A DNA stretch of 33,276 nt from JAGLHV01 sp023143305 [NCBI: Clostridia bacterium] (GCA_030637025.1 DAOVVV010000027.1:1-33276); one strand, 5' to 3'. Counted from the stretch's first letter, positions 1 through 8,793 are shown. Translations and numbers: made by a program. Notes: a model not told the origin generated them from the letters alone.

Positions 1-156
1 ATAGGGGAGTTTTTATTACGAAATAAGACTCAACGGAAAAAGCTTTTAGAAATATTTTTTTCGTTGCCTAAAAAATGGCAAGCAAAAATAATAAGAAATG
101 TAAAGGCTAATTCTCAGCCGATTTTTGATTTTTTGTCAAAAAAAGAAAAGAGATAA
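1..156 (+). CDS. C-terminal fragment of an unidentified protein
   Basis: An open frame enters from the left edge in frame 1 and ends at TAA 154-156, giving 51 residues that finish in the basic tail SKKEKR. The visible part is rich in Lys, Arg and aromatic residues, with no recognisable motif or membrane segment, so I cannot name a family. It is followed by a hairpin at 198-226 that could terminate both this gene and the converging tmRNA gene. The reading frame and the terminator are the only support. Confidence 0.5.
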   Translation: MGEFLLRNKTQRKKLLEIFFSLPKKWQAKIIRNVKANSQPIFDFLSKKEKR

Positions 157-197
157 AAGAAGTGGAAGATAGAGAAACAAATGAAAAAATAAAATAT

Positions 198-233
198 ACC
201 CATTCCAAAGAAAGTTTGGAATGGGTTTTCTTT
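198..233. terminator. Bidirectional terminator between the left-edge gene and ssrA
   Basis: A perfect 12-bp stem (acccattccaaa at 198-209 with its complement at 215-226) closes a 5-nt loop. On + it is followed by ttttcttt. On - it is followed by a T-rich stretch. It lies between two converging genes, so it probably serves both. Confidence 0.8.
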
Positions 234-239
234 ATTAAA

Positions 240-592
240 TGGTGGAGGTGGCGGGAATCGAACCCGCGTCCAGAAATAAGTAAACAATCCTTCTACAAGT
301 TTAGTCTATGTTTTAGTTCATAGTTTATTACTCCCATAGACACGATTAATAAACTATTAGCCTTTTAGAGTTTCATTTTAGTCTTAAAGGCAAAGACTAA
401 AACTATCCTGCTTCGTTGACACTTGATCCCTCTTTTGCAGGCAAAAAAAGGGTAAGCGTAGCCGCGGTTAAGCGGCTAAAGCTAACTTTTGGTCAGCAAT
501 TATGATTATTAGTCGATTGATTTACGAGCCTTCGACTGACCTCGACTTGCCGGAATTGCTTCCTTTATCCCTGTCGAAACCTATTCACCCCC
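240..592 (-). ncRNA. ssrA: tmRNA (transfer-messenger RNA)
   Basis: This is the one-piece tmRNA that rescues stalled ribosomes together with SmpB. On the minus strand it begins GGGGGTGAATAGGTTTCGAC at 592 and ends in a T-arm and acceptor (GGTTCGAATCCC, then CCTCCACCA) at 240. The 5' GGGGGTG pairs with the 3' CACCTCC over seven positions, which fixes both ends, and the terminal CCA is encoded. The resume frame reads GCT at 497-495 to TAA at 470-468, giving the tag ADQKLALAA with the usual ALAA-type degron end. The exact resume codon is inferred from the normal small first residue. smpB lies just upstream on the same strand. A terminator-like hairpin follows at 198-226. Confidence 0.95.
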
Positions 593-910
593 AATATAAA
601 AAATAAATCCTAAATTCAAAATCCAAAATTCAAAACACAAAAGAAAAACTGATAAATCAGGCAACTACAAACAAAAAATAAAGTCATAAATAGTCATAAA
701 CTATGTTTGACTATTTCTTAATGTTATTTGCAATTTTTTATCCATACACTATCCTTTATCTTTTGTTTAGAATTTAATATTTTGAATTTAGAATTTGTTT
801 AGTATTTAGATATTAGGATTTAGTGTTTATTCTTTATTTTATCTGTCATCTGCTGTCTGTTATCTATGGACTATCGACTGTGGACTATGGACTATTCTTT
901 TGATGTTAGC
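593..910 (-). repeat. 3'-flank word-repeat mosaic between smpB and ssrA
   Basis: This 318-bp spacer has no convincing gene. Next to the smpB stop it carries a 7-bp-period array at 864-896 (ctatgga, ctatcga, ctgtgga, ctatgga, ctatt), which on the smpB strand reads as AGTCCAT-type words followed by AGATAACAGA. Further on come degenerate AATTTTGGATTTTGAATTT-type words (about 600-640 and 765-800). The same words recur after mutL, miaB and ATPase subunit E. No clear promoter for ssrA was found here. Confidence 0.6.
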
Positions 911-1375
911 CTATTTAAGCCTGAATTTGGATTCTTTTTCCTCTTCTCTCTGTATCGCTTTTTTTTTCAAACTTTCCCGTTTGTCATAAAGTTTTTTTCC
1001 TTTAGCAACGCCTAAAGAAACCTTCGCCAGGCCTCTTTTATTGAAATATATTTGTAAAGGAACCAGGGTAAAACCACGTTCTGCAACTTTTCCGATTAAT
1101 TTAGTAATTTCTTTTTTATGCAGTAATAATTTTCTTTTTCGGGTAGCATCATATTTTTTTTTATCCGTAGCAAAAGAATAAGGAGAAATATGCATATTAT
1201 ATAGGAATAGTTCTCCTTTGTCAATACGGGCAAAACCTTCTTTTAAATTAGCTTTACCGGTCCGTAAGGATTTTACTTCGTTTCCGGTTAAAACTATGCC
1301 TGCTTCATATTTTTCAATAATAGTAAACATATGAAAAGCAACTTTATTGGTAGCAATATTTTTTACAGATTTCAT
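911..1375 (-). CDS. smpB: SsrA-binding protein SmpB
   Basis: SmpB binds the tRNA-like domain of tmRNA and delivers it to stalled ribosomes. The protein starts MKSVKNIATN and has the family blocks YEAGIVLTGNEVKSLR, ANLKEGFARI, the HISPYSF region, RKLLLHK and, near the end, GLAKVSLGVAKGKKLYDKRE, followed by the basic C-terminal tail that enters the ribosomal A site. The frame is open upstream to a TTG at 1420, and an ATG also lies at 1393. I chose the ATG at 1375 because it gives 154 residues, the usual SmpB length, begins where the family normally begins, and has GGGG about 7 nt upstream. ssrA lies directly downstream on the same strand, a frequent arrangement. Confidence 0.95.
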   Translation of the reverse strand: MKSVKNIATNKVAFHMFTIIEKYEAGIVLTGNEVKSLRTGKANLKEGFARIDKGELFLYNMHISPYSFATDKKKYDATRKRKLLLHKKEITKLIGKVAERGFTLVPLQIYFNKRGLAKVSLGVAKGKKLYDKRESLKKKAIQREEEKESKFRLK

Positions 1376-1645
1376 TTTTTTACCCCAAATCATTTTATCA
1401 AACTTTACTTTTTTTTGCAATATATCTTTTTGTTAGTACCCTCTTTTTGAAAGTCAGGATAAATCTTGTCCCTTCTAAATTGAAGACAGGGTAAGATCTT
1501 CTTATTTAGTGTTTAAAGAAAGAAATTTGTTAATAGAATAAAACATAAAAAAAGAAAATGTGCCTTTTATTCTGCCTGTAGAAAAGGAGTGTGCTTAAAA
1601 ATAAATGCCAGAATAAATCTTGACACTTCTGTGAGCTGTTATTAG

Positions 1646-1675
1646 TTGACAGATTTTTGTTTTTTATGTTATAAT
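1646..1675 (+). promoter_or_regulatory. Sigma-70-type promoter for mgtE
   Basis: TTGACA at 1646-1651 and TATAAT at 1670-1675 are perfect consensus boxes with an 18-bp spacer. Transcription would start near 1682, leaving a leader of about 90 nt before the mgtE start. That is too short for a standard M-box magnesium riboswitch, and I saw no such fold. The rest of the 1376-1645 divergent spacer shows only an imperfect hairpin around 1467-1492 (ttgtcccttc facing gaagacagg). Confidence 0.75.
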
Positions 1676-1771
1676 CAAAAAAATAGTCGGAAATTTTTTA
1701 GTATAGAAATCATTTTGTAATGGTATTTTTTAAGTTTGTAAGATAAATTATATGCAAACATGAGGATAATA

Positions 1772-3166
1772 ATGAAACAAAACAAGTGGAAGTATGGTAT
1801 TTCTTTGTTTTTGCCTGAAATTAAAGAATTACTTGCTAAAAAAGATTATGAAGAATTAAAAAAATTTCAAAAAGAAATTTATCCTATCGATTTTGCTGAA
1901 GATTGGGAAAAATTTTCTTCTTCAGAAAAATATATTCTTTTTCATTTACTTCCTCACGCCCGAATGATTGATTTATTCGAAGAATTGGAATTTGACCAGC
2001 AAAAAGAGCTAATAGATAGTTTGCAGTCTCAGGAATTAAAAGAAGTCTTGGATGAAATGGCTTCAGATGAAAGAGCTGATTTGTTTAGAGAACTATCCGA
2101 AAAGACTAAAAAGAAACTTTTTGCTGTAATGAAAAAAGAGAAGGTAGAGGATGTAAAAAAACTTCTTACTTATGAAGAAAATACTGCCGGCAGTGTAATG
2201 ACAACCGAGTTTCTGGAATTAAAAAGAGAGATAACTGCCCGTGTAGCTTTATTAAGACTACAAGAATTTGCCAGCCGGTATAAAATAGAAGATATATCGA
2301 ATGTTTATATTACTGACGAACAACATCGTTTAATAGGAATTGTTTCCTTACAAAAATTAATTACTGCTCCCAGCACCAATATGTTATTAAAAGATCTTAT
2401 GTCTGCAGTTCAAATGATTAAGATCAATGTTAACCAGGACCAGGAAGAAGTAGCACGTCTCTTTAGTAAATACGATCTTCTTTCTGCACCTGTAGTAGGG
2501 GATGGAAACCAGTTATTAGGAGTTATTTCCATTGATGATGTAGTTGACGTTATAGAAGAAGAAACATCCGAGGATATTTATGGAATGGGTAAAATCAGCA
2601 GTGTGCACGATGCAGTACAAATCAATTATAGTCGTGCTTCTGTTTTTGTTTTAGCGAAAAATCGACTTATATGGTTGTTTATTCTTTTAATGATTGAAAT
2701 TTTTGTTTCCGGAAGATTAATTAAGAATTATTCGCATATGATAGAAACACTGATTATACTTACTTGTTTTATTCCTATGTTAATGGATACCGGGGGCAAT
2801 GCCGGTTCTCAGTCTCTAACAATGGTAGTTAGAGGCCTGGCTACGGGTGAGGTTAAAATTAATCAATTATGGAAAGTACTCCGGAAAGAAATTCTTGCTG
2901 GAATATCAGTAGGAGTATTGATAGGAATCGTGGGAACGATAGCTGTTTATTTGTTGTATGGATTTAATTTTAAACTAGGAATTTTAGTGGGAGTATCATT
3001 ATTAACAGTAATTACAATTTCTACAGTAACGGGGGCTTTATTGCCTTTGTTGTGTCAACGGATTGGCCTTGATCCGGCAATATCCGCAAGTCCTTTTATT
3101 ACTACGGTAGTAGATGCAACTACTATTGTTGTTTATTTTGAAATAGCCCGGTATTTATTTTTTTAG
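1772..3166 (+). CDS. mgtE: Magnesium transporter MgtE
   Basis: This is a Mg2+ channel/transporter of the inner membrane, gated by cytoplasmic Mg2+. The 464-residue protein has the N-terminal superhelical MgtE_N domain (about residues 10-130, with DERADLFREL), a tandem CBS pair (about 135-260, ending in VISIDDVVDVIEEE) and a C-terminal membrane domain of about five helices. That domain carries the hallmark PMLMDTGGNAGSQS and ends in PFITTVVDATTIVVYFEIA. An upstream in-frame ATG exists at 1760, but GAGGA at 1762-1766 sits 5 nt before the ATG at 1772, so I use the latter. Transcription is from the consensus promoter at 1646-1675. Length and domain order are normal. Confidence 0.95.
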   Translation: MKQNKWKYGISLFLPEIKELLAKKDYEELKKFQKEIYPIDFAEDWEKFSSSEKYILFHLLPHARMIDLFEELEFDQQKELIDSLQSQELKEVLDEMASDERADLFRELSEKTKKKLFAVMKKEKVEDVKKLLTYEENTAGSVMTTEFLELKREITARVALLRLQEFASRYKIEDISNVYITDEQHRLIGIVSLQKLITAPSTNMLLKDLMSAVQMIKINVNQDQEEVARLFSKYDLLSAPVVGDGNQLLGVISIDDVVDVIEEETSEDIYGMGKISSVHDAVQINYSRASVFVLAKNRLIWLFILLMIEIFVSGRLIKNYSHMIETLIILTCFIPMLMDTGGNAGSQSLTMVVRGLATGEVKINQLWKVLRKEILAGISVGVLIGIVGTIAVYLLYGFNFKLGILVGVSLLTVITISTVTGALLPLLCQRIGLDPAISASPFITTVVDATTIVVYFEIARYLFF

Positions 3167-3196
3167 TTGACATTTAGATTTAGTATTTTCTATGAT
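3167..3196 (+). promoter_or_regulatory. Promoter for the HD-GYP response regulator
   Basis: TTGACA at 3167-3172 directly abuts the mgtE stop codon (3164-3166) and is followed after 18 bp by TATGAT at 3191-3196. Transcription would begin near 3203, about 60 nt before the TTG start at 3262. Confidence 0.65.
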
Positions 3197-3261
3197 AAAC
3201 AATAAGATAGTAAATATAGTTATAAAAAATAATTTTTTTAGAGAAAAGAGAGGATTTTATT

Positions 3262-4776
3262 TTGAAACAAGAAACGAATATCTTAGTAATAGATGATGTA
3301 GACGTAATCCGAAATTTACTAATGGATATTTTGACAGATGTAGGATATAAAGTGACTGTTGCTTCTACAGGTAAAGAAGGGATTAATTTTGCGAAAAAAA
3401 ATACTTTTGATTTGGTAATAAGCGATTTGAAAATATCTGATATGGACGGACTTAACGTTATTAAAGAAATTAAAAAAATTAGTCCGGGAATAATGACTAT
3501 TATCATTACGGCTTATGCTACGGTAGAGACGGCACAGGATGCATTAAGGGAGGGGGTATTTGATTATGTTACTAAACCGTTTGATGCAAAATCACTTGTT
3601 TTTATAGTAAATAGAGCAATTAAATCTAAAAAACTAACAATGGCTAATCAGCAATTAATGAAAGACCTTATAGACCAAAAAGTTAAATTAGAAGAAGAAG
3701 TAGAAGACCTTTCAATTTTATATAAAATAAAACAGGAAATTTGTTCAACATTAGAATTAAATAAGATATTAAAAATTATTGTCGGTCGGGCAGCGGATAT
3801 TTTAGATGCCCAGGTATGTGTAATTCTTTTAATGAATCCCAGTTCCAAAGAATTATTTGTTCAGTGGGCACATGGATTAAGTAAGGAATATATAGAAACC
3901 ACTAAAATAAAAATAAATGAAGAAATTTCAGGGTGGGTTGCCGGCCATAATGAAGCAATTATCGTAGAAAACTTAAAAGAGGATTCCCGTTTTAACAAAA
4001 GAAAACAGGAAAAATATTATACTGATTCTTTTATTAGTGTACCTCTGATTCTTAAAGAAGAAGTAATCGGTGTAATTAATGCCAATGGCAAAATATTAAA
4101 AAATATTTTTACCGAGCATGATTTAAGACTTTTGTCCGGGGTAGCCATGGAAGCTGCTATTGCCATAGAACATGCCGCTCGATATAAAGATCTTCAGGAT
4201 AGATATTTAAAAAGCATAGCTGTTTTAGCTAATGCTCTTGATAATAAAATTAAATGTACAGAAGATCACTCAAAAAACGTTGCTAAATATGCAGCTGCTA
4301 TTGCCAAAAAGCTTGGTCTTTCTAAAAAAGAAATTGAAACAATCAAGCAAGCGGGAAAACTCCATGATTTAGGTAAAATAATTGTGTCTGACACTATTCT
4401 CACTAAAAAAGACAAGTTAACCGAGGAAGAGTGGGATAAAATAAAACAGCATTCATTGGTAAGTGCGGAAATAATAAAACCGTTAGATTTTATGGGGGAT
4501 GTTGGTAAAATCATAACGCAGCATCATGAACGTGTTGATGGGAAAGGGTACCCGTACGGCCTCCAAAAAGAGCAAATAAGTATAGGGGCACGAATACTAT
4601 CGGTTGTCGATGCTTTTGATGCAATGACTACGAACAGGCCTTATCGAAGTAAAAAAGCCTCTATTGATGAAGCAATTGCTGAATTAAAAAAATTCAGCGG
4701 AACACAATTTGACTCAAAAATTGTAGAAATATTAATTGAATTAGTAAAAGAAGATCCGGAATTATTTAAAAGATAA
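3262..4776 (+). CDS. Response regulator with REC, GAF and HD-GYP domains (probable cyclic-di-GMP phosphodiesterase)
   Basis: This is a 504-residue soluble signalling protein. Residues 5-125 are a receiver domain with the acidic pair D11-D12, phosphoacceptor D55, and the conserved Thr (IIITAYA) and Lys (VTKPF). A short coiled coil leads into a GAF sensor domain (about 150-300), and residues 315-490 are HD-GYP. All catalytic signatures are present: HDLGK, the downstream QHS, HHERVDGKGYP and DAFDAMTTNRPYR, so it should be active and not a degenerate sensor. The start is TTG, backed by AGAGAGGA 7 nt upstream. No histidine kinase is nearby, so the partner is unknown; the GAF ligand is also unknown. 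It has its own promoter and terminator, forming a single-gene unit. Confidence 0.9.
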   Translation: MKQETNILVIDDVDVIRNLLMDILTDVGYKVTVASTGKEGINFAKKNTFDLVISDLKISDMDGLNVIKEIKKISPGIMTIIITAYATVETAQDALREGVFDYVTKPFDAKSLVFIVNRAIKSKKLTMANQQLMKDLIDQKVKLEEEVEDLSILYKIKQEICSTLELNKILKIIVGRAADILDAQVCVILLMNPSSKELFVQWAHGLSKEYIETTKIKINEEISGWVAGHNEAIIVENLKEDSRFNKRKQEKYYTDSFISVPLILKEEVIGVINANGKILKNIFTEHDLRLLSGVAMEAAIAIEHAARYKDLQDRYLKSIAVLANALDNKIKCTEDHSKNVAKYAAAIAKKLGLSKKEIETIKQAGKLHDLGKIIVSDTILTKKDKLTEEEWDKIKQHSLVSAEIIKPLDFMGDVGKIITQHHERVDGKGYPYGLQKEQISIGARILSVVDAFDAMTTNRPYRSKKASIDEAIAELKKFSGTQFDSKIVEILIELVKEDPELFKR

Positions 4777-4789
4777 TATTTTAAAATTA

Positions 4790-4831
4790 AAAACAGGAAA
4801 TATTAACCAAATATGATTTTTCCTGTTTTTT
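4790..4831 (+). terminator. Intrinsic terminator of the HD-GYP gene
   Basis: aaaacaggaaa at 4790-4800 pairs with tttcctgtttt (stem about 11 bp, loop about 17 nt), followed by a run of T. It starts 13 bp after the stop codon and separates this gene from miaA. Confidence 0.75.
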
Positions 4832-4852
4832 GACAAATTGAGATTTCATAAA

Positions 4853-5827
4853 ATGAGTAAACCTTTAATAGCGATACTTGGTCCTACCTCTTCAGGAAAA
4901 ACAAAATTCTCTATATTCCTTGCCCAACAAATCAATGGAGAAATTATTTCTGCTGATTCCATTCAAGTATATAAATATATGAATATAGGAACTTCCAAAC
5001 CGCCCGGAAAATGGTTAACGGTTAAAGGGAAACGTTTTTTTATGGTTAATGGAGTTCCTCACTATATGATTGATGTAATAAAACCCGAACAAAAATTTAG
5101 TGTAGGGAAGTATACCATCGCAGCAACTAAGATTATTGAGGAAATTTATAAAAAGGGTAAAATACCTATTTTAGCAGGGGGAACGGGGTTATATATTAAA
5201 GCAATAATTAAAGGTTTATGTCCGGCACCTTCTGCTAATCAGAAAATAAGGAGAAACTTAAAAAAAGAAGCAACTCAAAACGGTATTGAATATCTTTACA
5301 ACCGTTTAAAAAAAATAGATCCCTGTGCTTCATTGCAAATTCATTGTAATAATTTACAGAGAATTATTCGAGCCTTAGAGGTTTATCAAATTACCGGTAT
5401 ACCTTTTTCCCAAATACAACAAAATACTCCAATTCCTAATTATAAAACAATAATGATTGGGTTAAAATGGAATAGGGAAATGCTTTATAAGAGAATTAAT
5501 CAAAGAGTAGAAAAAATGTTTAAAGATGGGTTGGTCAAAGAAGTTCAAAGCTTATTGGATAGAGGTTACAATCGAAACTTGCCTTCAATGCAAGGTTTAG
5601 GATATAAACAGGTTTTTGATTACCTGGAAAAAAAAATTGATTTAGAAGAAACAATATCTTTAGTAAAACGTGATACTCGAAGATATGCGAAAAGGCAATT
5701 AACCTGGTTTAATAAAGATAAGGATATTCATTGGATAGAGATAAACAAAGATATCGACATAAAAGAGGGCATGAATAAGATGTGTTTACTTGTGAAAAAA
5801 ATATTAACTCGAAAAATAATAATGTGA
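4853..5827 (+). CDS. miaA: tRNA dimethylallyltransferase MiaA
   Basis: MiaA transfers a dimethylallyl group from DMAPP to N6 of A37 in tRNAs reading UNN codons, forming i6A. The 324-residue protein has the P-loop GPTSSGKT (residues 10-17), the substrate-binding block SADSIQVYKYMNIGTSKPP, GGTGLYIKAI, and the C-terminal MQGLGYKQV and RRYAKRQLTWFN motifs. The frame also opens at TTG 4838. I chose ATG 4853 because it places the P-loop at the usual distance from the start; neither has a good SD. The last base of the TGA stop lies beyond the GTG of the next frame (GTGA overlap at 5824-5827), suggesting coupling with hflX. The product is the substrate for MiaB, encoded at 30946-32373. Confidence 0.95.
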   Translation: MSKPLIAILGPTSSGKTKFSIFLAQQINGEIISADSIQVYKYMNIGTSKPPGKWLTVKGKRFFMVNGVPHYMIDVIKPEQKFSVGKYTIAATKIIEEIYKKGKIPILAGGTGLYIKAIIKGLCPAPSANQKIRRNLKKEATQNGIEYLYNRLKKIDPCASLQIHCNNLQRIIRALEVYQITGIPFSQIQQNTPIPNYKTIMIGLKWNREMLYKRINQRVEKMFKDGLVKEVQSLLDRGYNRNLPSMQGLGYKQVFDYLEKKIDLEETISLVKRDTRRYAKRQLTWFNKDKDIHWIEINKDIDIKEGMNKMCLLVKKILTRKIIM

Positions 5828-5838
5828 CTAATTTACTA

Positions 5839-7101
5839 ATGGGTAAAGAAAAAGTAATACTAATAGGTGTTTTATTACCTTCCAAAAAGAGGATTTTCGT
5901 AGAAGATTGCCTGGAAGAACTATCCAGTTTGTGTAATACTGCCGGGGCAGAGGTAGTAGATTTTTATATACAAAAAAGAAAAAAAATTGATTCTGCCTAT
6001 TTTATAGGTAAAGGGAAAATAGTTCAAATACAAAAAAAACATTTAACTAATGGAAAAATAAATACTATCGTTTTTGATGATGATCTTTCTCCCGCACAAC
6101 AAAGAAATCTGGAAGAAATTACCGGGATAAAAATTGTAGACCGTACCCGCTTGATTTTAGATATTTTTGCTAAAAGAGCTTATAGCAAAGAAGGTAAATT
6201 ACAAGTGGAATTGGCCCAATTAACTTACTTGCTTCCTCGCTTGATGGGAAAGGGTATTGCTTTATCTCAACAAGCAGGGGGGATTGGAACAAAAGGCCCG
6301 GGAGAAAAGAAATTAGAAATAGATAGAAGACGGATAAAAAGCCGCATTTTTGTTTTAAAAAAGGAAATTGAAAAAATAAAAAGTCATAGAGCACTTCAGA
6401 GGGAAAGAAGAAAACAGATTCCCATGCCAATGGTTACCTTAATTGGTTACACTAATGCCGGCAAATCTACCTTGTTTAATACTTTGGCTAAAGCATCAAT
6501 TTTTGTTGAAAATAAACTATTTGCTACTTTAGATCCAACTATCCGGCAAATAATTTTACCTGATGGTCAAAAAGCCCTTTTAGCTGATACAGTGGGATTC
6601 ATTCGTAAACTTCCACATCAATTGATAACCGCTTTTCGAGCTACCCTGGAAGAAGTATCACAAGCAGATATTCTTTTACATATTATAGACTCGACCCATA
6701 AAAACAAGCAGGAACAAATTAAAGCTACATATCAAGTATTAGAAGAATTAGGGATAGAAAACAAACAGATAGTAAATGTATATAACAAAATAGACCTTCT
6801 TCCTACAGAAATAAAGCAGAAAGAATTAAGAGGGGAAAAAGGGATTTTTGTTTCCGCTTTAAAAAGCGAAGGAATTTTGTTGCTTTTAAACACGATATCC
6901 GGTTTGCTGGAGAAGGAATTAGTAAGAGCAACCATTGTTATTCCTTCTTCTGAAAGTAGTATTATTTCTAAGATTTTCGATAAAAGCGTAGTGTTAAAGA
7001 AAAAATACAATAAAGATAAACTTACTTTAGAGGTAAAGTTGGCTAAAAAACATGCCGAAAAGTTCAAAGAATATATAGTAAAGACAGTTGAATTGGTTTA
7101 G
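5839..7101 (+). CDS. hflX: GTPase HflX
   Basis: HflX is a ribosome-associated GTPase that splits or rescues ribosomes under stress. The 420-residue protein has the HflX N-terminal domain with NLEEITGIKIVDRTRLIL, a glycine-rich linker (GGIGTKGPGEKKLEIDRR) and then the G domain: G1 GYTNAGKST (about residue 202), DPT, G3 DTVGFIRKLP, G4 NKID and G5 SALKSEG. ATG 5839 gives a normal N-terminus (MGKEKVILIGV). A GTG at 5824 overlapping the miaA stop would add five residues and is a real alternative, since neither has a clear SD. The stop codon TAG (7099-7101) lies inside a 9-bp-period repeat array, so the last codons appear repeat-derived. Confidence 0.95.
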   Translation: MGKEKVILIGVLLPSKKRIFVEDCLEELSSLCNTAGAEVVDFYIQKRKKIDSAYFIGKGKIVQIQKKHLTNGKINTIVFDDDLSPAQQRNLEEITGIKIVDRTRLILDIFAKRAYSKEGKLQVELAQLTYLLPRLMGKGIALSQQAGGIGTKGPGEKKLEIDRRRIKSRIFVLKKEIEKIKSHRALQRERRKQIPMPMVTLIGYTNAGKSTLFNTLAKASIFVENKLFATLDPTIRQIILPDGQKALLADTVGFIRKLPHQLITAFRATLEEVSQADILLHIIDSTHKNKQEQIKATYQVLEELGIENKQIVNVYNKIDLLPTEIKQKELRGEKGIFVSALKSEGILLLLNTISGLLEKELVRATIVIPSSESSIISKIFDKSVVLKKKYNKDKLTLEVKLAKKHAEKFKEYIVKTVELV

Positions 7102-7128
7102 ATTGGTTTTATTAGTTACATTGGTGTG
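7092..7128 (+). repeat. 9-bp-period array spanning the hflX stop codon
   Basis: Successive units are ATTGGTTTAG, ATTGGTTTT, ATTAGTTAC and ATTGGTGTG. The same array in the same gene-relative orientation follows ATPase subunits D (15133-15168) and E (19373-19409). The hflX TAG falls inside the first unit. Confidence 0.75.
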
Positions 7129-7382
7129 TGCCAAGATAAGTTTTTTGTAAACTATCCTGATGAAAAGTTCAGGAGACAGTAAATGTCTGTTAGAGGCATC
7201 CTCCTTATTCTCAGGCGGAGCGGACTATCGCTTTACTCCAGCAAAAAGAAAAAGACATTTTTTCCCCCTTTAAAAAAGGGAGTAGGGGGATTTAGACAAG
7301 AGGCAAATACTAAATTTTAAACACATTTTGCCTTTATTTACTTTATTAATTTTTAATTAAATAAAAACAGGGGTAATTAAAA
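7129..7382 (+). repeat. Repeat-rich spacer between hflX and der
   Basis: No gene is seen. At about 7212-7247 is a GC-rich word (CTCAGGCGGAGCGGACTATC followed by GCTTTACTCCAGCAA) that recurs inverted at about 19278-19316 in the spacer after ATPase subunit E. At 7262-7291 a run of C and A/T followed by AAAGGGAGTAGGGGGA forms a short hairpin without a T tract. der is expected to have its own expression signal, but I could not identify a convincing promoter. Confidence 0.55.
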
Positions 7383-8714
7383 TTGAAAAAGAAAGAAAAA
7401 AATATGAATTCATTACCTGTTGTAGCCGTAATTGGAAGGCCTAATGTAGGCAAATCAGCCTTATTTAATCGGTTAATAGGACAAAGAAAAGCTTTAACCT
7501 GCGACTATGCCGGTTTTAGCCGGGATAGAAATTATGCTACTTGTTCCTGGGGAGAAAAAGAATTCTCCATCATTGATACCGGAGGATGGGAAATAAATTC
7601 CAAAGAAAAAATATGGGAACTTGTTCGTTATCAGTTGGAATTAGCTATTAATGAAGCGGATTTAATCTTGTTTATGGTTGATGGAAAAGAAGGATTGAAT
7701 CCTAAAGATAAAGATCTTTTTAATTTTGTCCGAAAATGCGAAAAAAAATGCCTTTTGGTGGTAAATAAAATTGATTCGGAAAAAGAAGAAATAAATGCTT
7801 ATCAATTTTATCCACTTAGTAGTGAGTTAATTACAATTTCTTCTATACATGGTTTAAATATAAATACCTTGCTGGATAAAGTTTGTTCTCTCCTGCCTTT
7901 TTTTTCCTCTATTTCTTTGGAAAAATCAGAAGAGTTAAAAATTGCTATTGTAGGAAAACCTAATGTAGGAAAATCATCGTTGGTAAATGCTTTATTAGGA
8001 GAAGACAGAGTAATTGTGCATTCCACTCCGGGAACGACCAGGGATTCCATAGATAGCGTATTTAACAACGAAGGGGATACTTTTCGACTTATTGATACAG
8101 CAGGAATCAGAAGGAGAAAGAAAACCAAAGAGGTTTATGAAAAATTAAGTGTTATTAATGCTCGTAAAAATATTCAAAGGGCAAATATTTGTCTCTTAGT
8201 TTTAGAATCATTTACTTTTTCGGATCAGGATATAAAAATTGCCAATATGATTGAAGATGGGAAATGTGCTTGTGTTGTTATTGTAAATAAAAGTGATTTG
8301 ATAAAGAAGAGAGGAGAAGAAAAAAAGATTATTCTTCAGGAAATTAAAGAAAAATTATATTTCATGGATTATGCCCCTGTTTTGTTTACTTCCGCTAAAA
8401 ACAAGGCGGGCATAAAAAAAATGTTAAGAACAATTAAAAAAGTGCTTATTCAGTATAACAGAAATACAAGTAAAAAAGAAGTAGAAAAGTTAATTCTTTC
8501 TGCTTATTTAAATAATCTACCTGGGCTTACTAACGGAAAACGAACAAAAATATATAGAGCGCAACAGGTTAAAACAGCACCTCCTTTATTTTGCATTTGG
8601 ATAAAAGGATATCTTCCTAATGTAGCTTATAAACGTTATTTAAGAAATAAAATTAGACAAAAATTTGGTTTTATCGGAAGTCCTTTGAATTTAGTTTTTA
8701 GAAGGACAAAATAA
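7383..8714 (+). CDS. der: Ribosome assembly GTPase Der (EngA)
   Basis: Der has two tandem G domains and a KH-like C-terminal domain and acts in 50S subunit maturation. Here the first P-loop is GRPNVGKS (residues 18-25) with DTGGW and NKID. The second is GKPNVGKS (about 191) with DTAGIRRRKK and NKSD, and the basic C-terminal domain ends in GSPLNLVFRR. The first-domain switch I reads YAGFSRDR where PGVTRDR is usual, a mild departure. The TTG at 7383 has AGGGG 9 nt upstream. An ATG at 7404 lacks a clear SD but would give 436 residues, also a normal length, so the start is uncertain by seven codons. Confidence 0.95.
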   Translation: MKKKEKNMNSLPVVAVIGRPNVGKSALFNRLIGQRKALTCDYAGFSRDRNYATCSWGEKEFSIIDTGGWEINSKEKIWELVRYQLELAINEADLILFMVDGKEGLNPKDKDLFNFVRKCEKKCLLVVNKIDSEKEEINAYQFYPLSSELITISSIHGLNINTLLDKVCSLLPFFSSISLEKSEELKIAIVGKPNVGKSSLVNALLGEDRVIVHSTPGTTRDSIDSVFNNEGDTFRLIDTAGIRRRKKTKEVYEKLSVINARKNIQRANICLLVLESFTFSDQDIKIANMIEDGKCACVVIVNKSDLIKKRGEEKKIILQEIKEKLYFMDYAPVLFTSAKNKAGIKKMLRTIKKVLIQYNRNTSKKEVEKLILSAYLNNLPGLTNGKRTKIYRAQQVKTAPPLFCIWIKGYLPNVAYKRYLRNKIRQKFGFIGSPLNLVFRRTK

Positions 8715-8765
8715 GTTAATGGCTATTTTATATAGGAGAAAAAATTAATTGTAAATAAAAATTAC

Positions 8766-8793
8766 TTGATTTTTACTGATTTTAGTGTATAAT
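8766..8793 (+). promoter_or_regulatory. Promoter for plsY-gpsA and the small Cys-rich gene
   Basis: TTGATT at 8766-8771 and TATAAT at 8788-8793 have a 16-bp spacer, and a TG directly precedes the -10 box. Transcription would begin near 8800, about 30 nt before plsY. Confidence 0.6.

Noticed and set aside
1676-1771. M-box magnesium riboswitch before mgtE
   Set aside because: The leader from the promoter is only about 90 nt and shows no matching conserved blocks or terminator.
3180-3506. 108-codon frame on the minus strand opposite the receiver domain
   Set aside because: It is antisense to a conserved REC domain and includes the promoter region; no SD.
4830-4854. Promoter for miaA (TTGACA at 4830-4835)
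   Set aside because: The only -10-like sequence (TAAAAT at 4849) is 13 bp away, too close, and overlaps the start codon.
7262-7291. Terminator after hflX
   Set aside because: The C-run/G-run hairpin is not followed by a T tract and looks like a dispersed repeat.
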